The notes below the pieces were generated by a model. It did not search any database, had not been told where the DNA came from, and was given only the letters and a program-made list of their open reading frames with translations. A stretch of 6,465 nt of DNA from CBDUBU01 sp965365465. GTDB lineage: Bacteria; Bacteroidota; Rhodothermia; Rhodothermales; DASSAV01. The stretch is from the NCBI GenBank assembly GCA_965365465.1, contig CBDUBU010000236.1, positions 1 to 6,465 of the forward strand, written 5' to 3'. Shown here in pieces: positions 1-5,677 of this stretch (the first letter of the stretch is position 1; each line of letters opens with the position of its first letter). The position numbers were made by a program, and so were the translations under genes.

Positions 1-1021
1 CCCCGGCAGGCAACGCACCCGCGTAACCCGCCACCCCCCGCGCCAGCGCCAGGTCTATCCCGCGCAGCGCGGCATTTGCGCCTGCCGAATCTGCATCGTA
101 GAGCAGAATCAACCGCTTTGCATACCGACCCAGCAACCGTATCTGCTCAACTGTGAGCGCAGTCCCGCTTGAAGCAACTACAGAGACTACGCCCGCCTGA
201 TGCAGCGATATCACGTCTGTGTAGCCTTCCACGAGGATCGCTTCCTCACGACGCCGGATCTCCTGCTTTGCCTGATAGAGGCCGTAGAGGACGCGACTTT
301 TATTATAGACATCAGTTTCCGGAGAATTGATGTATTTAGGCTGGTCGGCATCGCTCGCAAGGATGCGTCCTCCAAAACCCAACACCTTGCCCACGTGCGA
401 GAAGATGGGAAAAATCACTCTGCCTCGAAAACGATCATAGACACCCTCCCCCTCCTTACGCCTGATGACAAGCCCCGCTTTTTCGAGCACCTGAGAAGAA
501 ATATGCTCCTCTGTTGCCGCCTTCGCCAGCGCATCCCATTCATCCGGCGCATAACCGAGTCCGAACCGGCGGATTGTAGGTGCGCTGAATCCTCTTTTCC
601 TGAAGTATTCAAGGCCCCGCTTCCCCGCATCGGTCTGCGTAAGCTGCTGATAAAAGAAACGCGCCGCGAAACGAAGCGCATAGTAAACCGAGTCAATCTC
701 TCCGGAGCGTTCAGACGCGCTTTCTCCCTGCTCGGGCAACGCGATTCCTGCGCGTTCCGCCAATGCCCGCACCGACTCAGGAAACGCTATTTTCTCCACG
801 TTCATCACGAACTGGAACACGTTCCCAGCCTGTCCGCAGCCAAAGCATTTGAAGATTCCGATGGATGGGTTTACGCTGAACGAAGGCGTCTTCTCGTGGT
901 GAAAAGGACAAAGCCCGAAATAATTAGCGCCTCGCTTTTTCAGCCTGACATAATCGCTCACAACATCAACGATGTCGGAAGCGGCGCGAACTTCTTCAAC
1001 CTTTTCGTCGGATATAAACAT
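1..1021 (-). CDS. dnaG: DNA primase DnaG, N-terminal part (runs off left edge)
   Basis: DnaG makes the short RNA primers for lagging-strand replication together with DnaB helicase. About 340 codons are present, read without interruption from an ATG at 1021-1019. An in-frame TGA sits immediately upstream (1024-1022), so this is the earliest possible ATG. The product starts MFISDEKVEEVRAASDIVDV, typical of DnaG. A CHC2 zinc-binding domain is visible with C38-x2-H41 (CPFH) and C59-x2-C62 (CFGC), flanked by KTPSF and GNVFQFV. The catalytic core follows, with YDRFRGRVIFPI, the KYINSPET motif, the Toprim acidic motif LVEGYTDVI and the metal-binding LLYDADSAG. The rest of the Toprim domain and the C-terminal DnaB-binding domain lie outside the window. 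No clear ribosome binding site precedes the start. A start-less CPxC frame overlaps its first 26 bases. Family assignment is near certain. Confidence 0.97.
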   Translation of the reverse strand, partial: MFISDEKVEEVRAASDIVDVVSDYVRLKKRGANYFGLCPFHHEKTPSFSVNPSIGIFKCFGCGQAGNVFQFVMNVEKIAFPESVRALAERAGIALPEQGESASERSGEIDSVYYALRFAARFFYQQLTQTDAGKRGLEYFRKRGFSAPTIRRFGLGYAPDEWDALAKAATEEHISSQVLEKAGLVIRRKEGEGVYDRFRGRVIFPIFSHVGKVLGFGGRILASDADQPKYINSPETDVYNKSRVLYGLYQAKQEIRRREEAILVEGYTDVISLHQAGVVSVVASSGTALTVEQIRLLGRYAKRLILLYDADSAGANAALRGIDLALARGVAGYAGALPAG

Positions 1022-1163
1022 TCAGGAGCCGGCGCTGCGTGACAGCAGAGAGATAAGTACGCTTTTCGCCTCCAAGGGGTTCGCCGATGGAGGTGCTAGA
1101 CAACGCCACATCCGACCACTCGTCATAATAAAGGTTGCAGGCCGGGCAGCGCCGATGTTCTAA
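996..1163 (-). CDS. Possible small CPxC protein without a canonical start codon, overlapping the dnaG start
   Basis: An open frame runs on the minus strand from 1190 to a TGA at 998-996 and contains RRCPACNLYYDEWSDVALSS followed by TSIGEPLGGEKRTYL. It reads like real protein: a single CPxC pair as in a zinc knuckle, then an acidic aromatic stretch, with C or G frequent at third codon positions. There is no ATG, GTG or TTG ahead of the CPxC. A good Shine-Dalgarno-like GGAAGGA (1179-1173) lies 9 bases before a TTA codon at 1163-1161, where a start would be expected, so I set the start there. The first in-frame GTG (1109) would lose the cysteines. It may be a gene with a mutated or miscalled start, a decayed gene, or chance. 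The frame overlaps the first 26 bases of dnaG, which would suit translational coupling. I do not recognise a family. Confidence 0.33.
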   Translation of the reverse strand, partial: LEHRRCPACNLYYDEWSDVALSSTSIGEPLGGEKRTYLSAVTQRRLLNVYIRRKG

Positions 1164-1172
1164 CCGGTTTCT

Positions 1173-1179
1173 TCCTTCC
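1173..1179 (-). promoter_or_regulatory. Shine-Dalgarno-like GGAAGGA with no start codon at the expected distance
   Basis: The minus strand reads GGAAGGA here, a strong match to the anti-Shine-Dalgarno sequence. Nine bases later lies TTA, not a start codon, in frame with the CPxC open frame. It is the main reason for suspecting a lost or miscalled start. Confidence 0.3.
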
Positions 1180-1195
1180 GGCTCTGTGCATCACG

Positions 1196-1348
1196 TCAGG
1201 TGCGACTTTCAGCCGGAGCAGGCGCCGGTCCTTCCAGAGATGCCTGATCCTGTCCCTCGACGGGTCCGATGTCCGGCTTGTCCGAGCACTGGCAGGAGGC
1301 AATTCCCAGGCACAGCAAAAAACTAGCTAATACGAGTATTCGCTTCAT
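1196..1348 (-). CDS. Small predicted lipoprotein (50 aa)
   Basis: This short gene reads MKRILVLASFLLCLGIASCQ and continues CSDKPDIGPVEGQDQASLEG to a TGA at 1198-1196, 50 residues in all. The N-terminus is a classic lipoprotein signal: positive residues K2 and R3, a hydrophobic core (I4-I16) and a lipobox I16-A17-S18-C19, so C19 would be lipidated after signal peptidase II cleavage. The mature part is only about 32 residues, acidic at first and ending in a Pro/Ala-rich tail (PAPAPAES). A second cysteine lies at C21. GGAAG sits 4 bases before the ATG (1357-1353) as a plausible ribosome binding site. It is on the same strand as dnaG, about 170 bases upstream, and may share its transcript. Function unknown; small lipoproteins of this kind are often poorly conserved envelope components. 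Confidence 0.7.
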   Translation of the reverse strand: MKRILVLASFLLCLGIASCQCSDKPDIGPVEGQDQASLEGPAPAPAESRT

Positions 1349-1538
1349 TATCTTCCGCGCGTGTCGTTGGTCATTGTTCTGTTGCAGGAGCTACATAATA
1401 CAAGAAAATCAACTGGGGTTCATGCCTCCGAATGTTCACTTTTTTGTTGAACTACCTGCGTGGAGTTGAATGCTTCTGCTGTTTCTCATTAAACTTCGGC
1501 TCACAGCAGCTCTCATTCCACTTAGCGGATAAAGAACA
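1349..1538. other. Divergent intergenic region between lipoprotein and glucokinase genes
   Basis: These 190 bases separate two divergently transcribed genes and must hold promoters for both. On the minus strand a TATTAT resembles a -10 element (about 1401-1396), but no convincing partner element sits at the right distance. On the plus strand I found no clear promoter element. No RNA gene or repeat was seen. Confidence 0.4.
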
Positions 1539-2279
1539 TTGGAAATTCTAGGCATTGACATTGGCGGGTCAGGCATCAAAGGAGCACTGGTCGATACAGA
1601 AAGCGGAAACCTGCTGACGAAGCGCTATCGGGTTTCAACGCCCTCGCCGGCTACCCCTGAAGCCGTTGCAAAAGAGGTGACCAAGCTTGTTCAACATTTT
1701 GACTGGCATGGTCCCATTGGCTGCGCCTTTCCGGCGCGCATCAAAAAGGGCGTTGCGCTTACAGCCGCCAACATCGACGCATCATGGATCGGGACAGACG
1801 TTGCCGGTCTGTTTGCGAAAAACACCGGATGCCCGGTTACTGTGTTAAATGATGCCGATGCAGCGGGTGTTGCCTCCATCACGTTCGGCGTCGGGCAGGG
1901 GCGCACGGAGTTCATCTTGTTTCTCACGGTTGGCACAGGCATCGGTTCGGCCCTCTTCATCCATCAGACGCTCATCCCCAACACGGAATTCGGCCACCTC
2001 GTCCTTCGGGGTCAGGTTGCCGAGCAATACGCAGGAGACCGGGCGCGAAAAGTAAACAAGTTGGGATGGAAAGCATGGGCCGCTCGCTTCCAGGAATACC
2101 TGGACCGTATGGAATTTTTGCTTGCGCCCGACCTCATTATCCTGGGCGGCGGGATCAGCAAACCCAAGAAAACCGACAAGTTTTTAAAGTACCTGAAAAC
2201 AGAGGCTGAACTGGTAACAGCCGAACTGCAGAACGAAGCCGGAATCGTAGGGGCGGCTTACAGCGCACGAATGCTCTGA
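1539..2279 (+). CDS. ppgK: Polyphosphate glucokinase (ROK family)
   Basis: PpgK phosphorylates glucose to glucose-6-phosphate in the cytoplasm with inorganic polyphosphate (often also ATP) as donor. The 246-residue product has the ROK/actin-like ATPase layout: phosphate-1 loop DIGGSGIKGALVD (7-19), catalytic-base region LNDADAAG (103-110, D105 the predicted base), phosphate-2/sugar region TVGTGIGSALF (130-140) and PNTEFGHL (147-154), and adenosine-type ILGGGISK (201-208). The PNTE-GHL form and the absence of the ROK zinc motif CxCGxxGC favour polyphosphate glucokinases over NagC/Mlc-type repressors and ATP-only ROK kinases. There is also no DNA-binding domain. Length is close to the family norm. 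The start is TTG: an in-frame TAA at 1530-1532 rules out anything earlier, and the protein already begins at its first beta strand. Ribosome binding is weak (GGAT at 1527-1530). Donor preference cannot be read from sequence. Confidence 0.9.
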   Translation: MEILGIDIGGSGIKGALVDTESGNLLTKRYRVSTPSPATPEAVAKEVTKLVQHFDWHGPIGCAFPARIKKGVALTAANIDASWIGTDVAGLFAKNTGCPVTVLNDADAAGVASITFGVGQGRTEFILFLTVGTGIGSALFIHQTLIPNTEFGHLVLRGQVAEQYAGDRARKVNKLGWKAWAARFQEYLDRMEFLLAPDLIILGGGISKPKKTDKFLKYLKTEAELVTAELQNEAGIVGAAYSARML

Positions 2280-2308
2280 TGCGCAGGCACAGGCTGCTCC
2301 GTGCGCCG
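2280..2308. other. 29-base convergent gap between ppgK and the terB-like gene
   Basis: The two stop codons face each other across this gap. GCGCA (2281-2285) can pair with TGCGC (2302-2306), and GCAC with GTGC inside it, but the loops are large and no T-run follows on either strand. It could be a weak bidirectional terminator; the evidence is thin. Confidence 0.2.
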
Positions 2309-2704
2309 CTACTGAAGCAGTTCTTTATCGACCTCCCACTGCCGTGCGAGGTGCTGTATGTAGCTCACCTCGCCCGGCACAATCATTCCATCTGCTGATG
2401 CGATATCCGCCAGATCGTTCAGCACCGCAACGCGCTGCTTCTTCGGCAGAAAATGCTTAACCGTTGCGACCGATGTCTCCAGCATTTGCTTGCCGGAGCC
2501 GCCTACGTACACCAGCATCACATCCTGCATTACACGCGCCAACTGTCCGGGCGTCGATTCCGGATTCCATTCCTGAAGTTTTTCAAGCATAAGCCTTACC
2601 TCGTCAGGATCCATTTCCGCATCGGCGCCGTGCGTCAGGGCAAGATAGATAAGACCCAGGTCATGCACGGTGCTCCAATCTGAAGAATCTGAGGTAGTAT
2701 TCAT
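2309..2704 (-). CDS. TerB-like protein (131 aa)
   Basis: The product is an all-helical, acidic cytoplasmic protein resembling the TerB/tellurite-resistance fold, a small helical domain with two acidic metal-binding-type loops. The first is GADAEMDPDEV (26-36) and the second ASADGMIVPGE (102-112), a repeated D-x-x-(x)-E pattern typical of TerB-like domains. No membrane segment or signal peptide is seen. The ATG at 2704-2702 was chosen because the next upstream ATG (2773) would add 23 residues made largely from sequence overlapping the end of the SDR gene. No Shine-Dalgarno is visible at the chosen start. It lies 38 bases after the SDR stop on the same strand, so the two probably share a transcript. 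The family name does not imply tellurite resistance here: no other ter genes are present. Function unknown. Confidence 0.7.
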   Translation of the reverse strand: MNTTSDSSDWSTVHDLGLIYLALTHGADAEMDPDEVRLMLEKLQEWNPESTPGQLARVMQDVMLVYVGGSGKQMLETSVATVKHFLPKKQRVAVLNDLADIASADGMIVPGEVSYIQHLARQWEVDKELLQ

Positions 2705-2742
2705 GCGATAGTATAACGAATTGGGGTTGCCATTTGCCGGAA

Positions 2743-3438
2743 TCATACCAGAGGAGAACCTCCGTCGATGCATAGAACCGTTCCGGTGACATAGGGATTC
2801 TGCATCAGGAACAGAACGCCTGCTGCTACATGAGAGGGTTCACCTATCTGCTTTACAGGAAGGCGTTGCGCTACAGCCTGACGGCGTTCGGGATCGAAAT
2901 TATGCGTATCTATCAAACCTGGAGAAACTGCATTCACGCGGATCGGACTGAGTTCAACAGCCAGGGTACGCATCAGTCCCTCGATAGCTCCATTCATGGC
3001 AGCTATCATGGCATATCCTTGCATCGGCTTCCGGGAGGCGGCGCCGGAAAAAAGGGTGATGGATCCTCCTTCGCGTATACAGGGCGCAGCGAGTTGAACG
3101 GCAGCGAGCTGCCCCCAGAATTTTACTTCAAACATCTGGTGTGCTTCTTCCAGATCCGTTTTCAGGAAAGGAGCCGTATGTACGTCTGCCGCCGTAATAA
3201 CAAGGTGATCAAAAGGCGCCACCTCCTCAAGGCAATAATCCATGCCGCGCACATCACGAACGTCGAGGACGCATTGCTCAATGCGGCCCCCTATTTCTGT
3301 CCGGGCTTTTTGCAACTGCTCCTCAGAGCGTCCTGCAATCACAACGTGCGCTCCCGCCGCCGCTGCTGCCTGCGCGGTAGCCTTTCCTATACCGGCGCTG
3401 CCGCCAATGACGACCACCTTCTTATCTTGCAATGTCAT
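2743..3438 (-). CDS. SDR-fold protein lacking canonical catalytic residues
   Basis: A 231-residue Rossmann-fold protein of the short-chain dehydrogenase/reductase superfamily. The dinucleotide-binding end is intact: GGSAGIGKA (12-20), R37 after the second strand as in NADP-preferring members, LDVRD (58-62), and the C-terminal PYVTGTVLCIDGG (215-227). The active site is not. Where classical SDRs have YxxxK, alignment through GAIEGL and RTLAVEL puts I145 at the Tyr position and N149 at the Lys position. The helix-4 Asn is replaced by K106 (FEVKFWG), and the usual NNAG is TAAD. S131 may stand for the Ser. Loss of these residues is known in a subgroup exemplified by Listeria Lin1944, whose function is undetermined; I think this protein belongs near it. 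It is the first gene of a likely two-gene unit with the TerB-like gene and is transcribed divergently from the RuBisCO-like gene. It may use another chemistry or only bind nucleotide. Confidence 0.88.
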   Translation of the reverse strand: MTLQDKKVVVIGGSAGIGKATAQAAAAAGAHVVIAGRSEEQLQKARTEIGGRIEQCVLDVRDVRGMDYCLEEVAPFDHLVITAADVHTAPFLKTDLEEAHQMFEVKFWGQLAAVQLAAPCIREGGSITLFSGAASRKPMQGYAMIAAMNGAIEGLMRTLAVELSPIRVNAVSPGLIDTHNFDPERRQAVAQRLPVKQIGEPSHVAAGVLFLMQNPYVTGTVLCIDGGSPLV

Positions 3439-3458
3439 CGTGAATCTCGACCTGCTGA

Positions 3459-3491
3459 TTGGTTATCATAAAACATAAAAGCATATATTTG
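3459..3491 (+). promoter_or_regulatory. Candidate Bacteroidota-type promoter for the RuBisCO-like gene
   Basis: TATATTTG at 3484-3491 matches the Bacteroidota -7 element TAnnTTTG exactly. A TTG at 3459-3461 lies 22 bases upstream, near the expected distance for the -33 element. Transcription would start near 3498, leaving a leader of about 40 bases before the ATG at 3538. The region is markedly AT-rich relative to its surroundings. Confidence 0.45.
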
Positions 3492-3502
3492 CACCGCTCA
3501 AA
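3470..3502 (-). promoter_or_regulatory. Candidate promoter for the SDR gene, overlapping the opposite one
   Basis: On the minus strand TTTG (3502-3499) is followed after 21 bases by TATGTTTT (3477-3470), a 7 of 8 match to TAnnTTTG at the usual spacing. It would start transcription about 25 bases before the SDR ATG. It overlaps the plus-strand promoter almost completely, so the two genes could compete for polymerase or be co-regulated. Confidence 0.35.
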
Positions 3503-3509
3503 CAAATGC

Positions 3510-3521
3510 ATAAGCGCTTAT
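3510..3521. promoter_or_regulatory. 12-base perfect palindrome, candidate operator
   Basis: ATAAGCGCTTAT is a perfect inverted repeat with a central CG, like the half-site symmetry of LacI-family operators. It lies just downstream of the predicted start of the RuBisCO-like transcript and 8 bases upstream of the -33 element of the SDR promoter, a position where one regulator could act on both genes. No repressor gene is in the window. Confidence 0.35.
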
Positions 3522-3537
3522 CCTTACGCCCTATTCA

Positions 3538-4653
3538 ATGGAACACCTGCAAGTCACCTACCGCATTGCGGCCGGAGACGAGGAAATCGAAAAACGCGCC
3601 CATGCCGTTCTTCTGGAGCAATCGGTAGAAACGCCTCAGGAGGTGGCTCTGAGGCATCCCTTCGTACGCGAAAACATGATGGGAAGCATTGAGTCGATCC
3701 GCCAGGTTGCGCCTGGCGCGTTTCTCGTTACGCTTTCCCTGCCCGTGATAACCGCATCCGTAGACGCCGCGCAATTCCTCAATGTTCTCTACGGCAACTC
3801 ATCGCTCCACGAAGACGTGCAGCTTGAAGATGTAACCCTTCCCTCTTCCTTGCTTCAACGATTCAACGGCCCCCGGTTTGGAATAGACGGTCTCCGGTCG
3901 CTCGTCAACGTCTACGACCGGCCGCTCACCTGTTCAGCCCTGAAGCCGGTTGGCCTTTCGCTCGACGAGATGGCCGATCTGTGTTACCAGTTTGCCGGAG
4001 GAGGCATTGATCTTATCAAAGACGATCACTACTGGGGGGAACATCCGTTTTGCCCATTTGAGGAAAGAATCATGGCCTGCCAGCGCGCTGTGGAACGCGC
4101 CTCCGCGCAAACCGGCCGCCGTTGCATCTACGTTCCCAATCTCTCAGGGACGCCCGATCAGGTGAAACGCCAGGCGGACTTTGCGCAGCAGAGAGGCGTT
4201 GGCGCCGTCCTGATGGCGCCGATGCTTCTCGGAATGCCCTTCCTCTACGAACTGACACACAAACATTTGCACGTTCCCCTGATTGCCCATCCCAGCTTTG
4301 CCGGCTCCCTTCGCATACGGCCCGGGGTTCTTTTAGGCAGTCTATTCCGGCTTTTCGGAGTAGATGCCTCCATCTTTCCCAACTATGGCGGACGGTTCAG
4401 TTACACAAAGAACACCTGCGCTGAAATTGCAGATCGACTGCGAGCGCCCTGGCCTCCCCTGCGCGCCGCTTTTCCGGCCCCGGCAGGCGGCATGGAGCTT
4501 GAGCGGGTCAATGAGCTTTTCAGGTTCTTCGGCAAGGATACCATACTCCTTATCGGCGGCAGCCTGCTCCAGGCAGGCGAAAAACTCAGAGACCAGACAA
4601 AAGCTTTTGTAACGATGGTTGAAGATGCTTCAAAGGCGCCAGATGCGCCATGA
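3538..4653 (+). CDS. RuBisCO-like protein (form IV)
   Basis: A 371-residue member of the RuBisCO large-subunit superfamily. The N-terminal domain opens VTYRIAAGDEEIEKRAHAVL and EQSVETP; the barrel carries LKPVGLS (135-141), GGGIDLIKDD (154-163), PFEERI (173-178), LIAHPSFAGS (248-257), FPNYGGRFSY (280-289), PAGGM (315-319) and LIGGSL (338-343). K136 matches RuBisCO Lys175 and K161 the carbamylated Lys201, with D163 the metal-binding Asp203. However V138 sits at Lys177, H164 at the metal ligand Glu204, P252 at Arg295, and the loop-6 segment lacks the usual Lys334 context. These changes place it in form IV, so CO2 fixation is not expected. Characterised form IV enzymes include methylthiopentulose-phosphate enolases/isomerases and sugar-acid phosphate enzymes of apionate catabolism; I cannot choose between these. 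The KDDH sequence is seen in some form IV lineages. There is no Shine-Dalgarno at the ATG. It is transcribed divergently from the SDR gene and converges on the small membrane protein gene. Confidence 0.92.
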   Translation: MEHLQVTYRIAAGDEEIEKRAHAVLLEQSVETPQEVALRHPFVRENMMGSIESIRQVAPGAFLVTLSLPVITASVDAAQFLNVLYGNSSLHEDVQLEDVTLPSSLLQRFNGPRFGIDGLRSLVNVYDRPLTCSALKPVGLSLDEMADLCYQFAGGGIDLIKDDHYWGEHPFCPFEERIMACQRAVERASAQTGRRCIYVPNLSGTPDQVKRQADFAQQRGVGAVLMAPMLLGMPFLYELTHKHLHVPLIAHPSFAGSLRIRPGVLLGSLFRLFGVDASIFPNYGGRFSYTKNTCAEIADRLRAPWPPLRAAFPAPAGGMELERVNELFRFFGKDTILLIGGSLLQAGEKLRDQTKAFVTMVEDASKAPDAP

Positions 4654-4663
4654 TGAAAAACAG

Positions 4664-4673
4664 GTTTGCAAAC
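4664..4673. repeat. 10-base palindrome in the convergent gap
   Basis: GTTTGCAAAC is a perfect palindrome in the 21-base space between the stop codons of the RuBisCO-like gene and the facing small membrane protein gene. It has no loop and no following T-run, so it is not a standard terminator. It may be a protein-binding site or chance. Confidence 0.2.
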
Positions 4674-4674
4674 A

Positions 4675-4806
4675 TCAAGTCATTGCCGCCCACGAAAAAA
4701 GGATGGCAACAGCGATGAGCAGGATAACCGCCCAGGCTAATGTTGCCGGACGTCTGTAAAACGGATTCTTTACGCCCTCCCTGCGCGTTTCCAGCAAGTT
4801 TTCCAT
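4675..4806 (-). CDS. Small single-pass membrane protein (43 aa)
   Basis: The product begins MENLLETRREGVKNPFYRRP and continues ATLAWAVILLIAVAILFSWA before ending AMT. A charged, Arg/Lys-rich N-terminus of about 20 residues precedes one hydrophobic segment (about 21-41), so by the positive-inside rule the N-terminus should face the cytoplasm with the helix at the C-terminal end, as in tail-anchored or small regulatory membrane peptides. I chose the ATG at 4806-4804. An earlier in-frame ATG at 4863 adds 19 residues but overlaps the last 44 bases of the hydroxyacyl-CoA dehydrogenase gene. With the chosen start the gap to that gene is 13 bases, so the two are probably co-transcribed. No Shine-Dalgarno is visible, but translational coupling would explain that. 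No family recognised. Confidence 0.6.
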   Translation of the reverse strand: MENLLETRREGVKNPFYRRPATLAWAVILLIAVAILFSWAAMT

Positions 4807-4819
4807 GTTTGGAACAAGG

Positions 4820-5677
4820 TTACGATTGGTATGAATAGAACCCTCGGCCCGCTTTTCTGCCAAGCTGCCCCGCCGCTACCATCTTCCTCAACAAGGGACA
4901 AGGACGGTATTTATCCTCCCCCAACTCACGCTGCAACACTTCCATGATGTCCAGGCACACATCGAGGCCGATAAAATCAGCCAGTGCGAGCGGACCCATC
5001 GGATGCGCCATACCTAACTTCATCACAGTGTCAATATCCTCTGCGCTTGCCACTCCCTCCATCCTGCAATAGATGGCCTCGTTGATCATCGGCATCAGGA
5101 TGCGATTGGAAACGAAGCCGGGGAAATCCTGGACGCCTATCGGTGTCTTCCCAATCTCTCTGGCGACCGCACAGATTGCCTTGTAGGTATCCTCACTTGT
5201 TTCCAGACCCCGAACGACCTCAACCAGCTTCATGACAGGGACCGGGTTGAAGAAGTGCATCCCGATGAAACGCTCTGCTTTGCCTGTCTGCGCCCCGAGC
5301 CAGGTGATTGAAATGGAAGACGTGTTCGATGCCAGAATCGCATCCGCCTTCATCCCCGCGCTTGCTTGTCTCAACACAGCCGCTTTTACTTCCTTCTGCT
5401 CCGTTACTGCTTCAACGACCAGATCAGCAGACGCAAGGCTATTCTCGAACTGCGTGCCTGTCGTGATCCGCGCCAGGGCTTTCGATCCTTCTTCCGCTGC
5501 AATGCGTTCCTTGCGGATTTGCCGGTCCAGGTTGTTGCGGATGGCAGCAACTCCGTCTTCAAGGGCAGCCTGGTTTGTATCAAACATTAACACCCGGCGT
5601 CCGCTCAGGGCAAATACATGGGCGATCCCACTTCCCATGGCGCCCGCTCCGATGACGGCCATCGTATCTATTTGCAT
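4820..5677 (-). CDS. 3-hydroxybutyryl-CoA dehydrogenase (3-hydroxyacyl-CoA dehydrogenase family)
   Basis: This cytoplasmic enzyme interconverts (S)-3-hydroxyacyl-CoA and 3-ketoacyl-CoA with NAD(P)(H), as in butyrate/fatty-acid metabolism or phenylacetate breakdown. The product is 285 residues, the usual length for the stand-alone Hbd/FadB2/PaaH type. The N-terminal Rossmann domain has GAGAMGSGIAHVFALSG (10-26) and D33 at the end of strand two, which favours NAD. Catalytic residues are all in place: S120 in SNTSS, H141 in GMHFFNPVPVMKLVEVV, E153 twelve residues on, and N191 in GFVSNRI, matching the spacing of human HADH (Ser137, His158, Glu170, Asn208). The C-terminal domain (about 185-283) shows AHPMGPLALADFIGLD and ends GRKAGRGFYSY. 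No thiolase or crotonase gene is nearby, so the pathway is open. No clear Shine-Dalgarno precedes the ATG. A small membrane protein gene follows 13 bases downstream. Confidence 0.95.
   Translation of the reverse strand: MQIDTMAVIGAGAMGSGIAHVFALSGRRVLMFDTNQAALEDGVAAIRNNLDRQIRKERIAAEEGSKALARITTGTQFENSLASADLVVEAVTEQKEVKAAVLRQASAGMKADAILASNTSSISITWLGAQTGKAERFIGMHFFNPVPVMKLVEVVRGLETSEDTYKAICAVAREIGKTPIGVQDFPGFVSNRILMPMINEAIYCRMEGVASAEDIDTVMKLGMAHPMGPLALADFIGLDVCLDIMEVLQRELGEDKYRPCPLLRKMVAAGQLGRKAGRGFYSYQS

Noticed and set aside
200..1042. Long plus-strand open frame opposite dnaG
   Set aside because: The minus strand encodes unmistakable DnaG across the whole stretch; the plus frame has no recognisable domain and is an antisense shadow.
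2309..2773. 154-residue version of the TerB-like protein starting at 2773
   Set aside because: The extra 23 residues overlap the end of the SDR gene, show no family similarity and lack a ribosome binding site.
2830..3471. Plus-strand open frame of 213 residues opposite the SDR gene
   Set aside because: Composition is Arg/Ser/His-rich with no domain, and the SDR frame on the other strand is clearly real.
3538..4653. A CO2-fixing RuBisCO
   Set aside because: Lys177, Glu204, Arg295 and the loop-6 lysine context are not kept, and no phosphoribulokinase or small subunit is nearby.
4675..4863. 62-residue version of the small membrane protein
   Set aside because: The first 19 residues overlap the dehydrogenase coding end; the ATG at 4806 gives a tidy 13-base gap.
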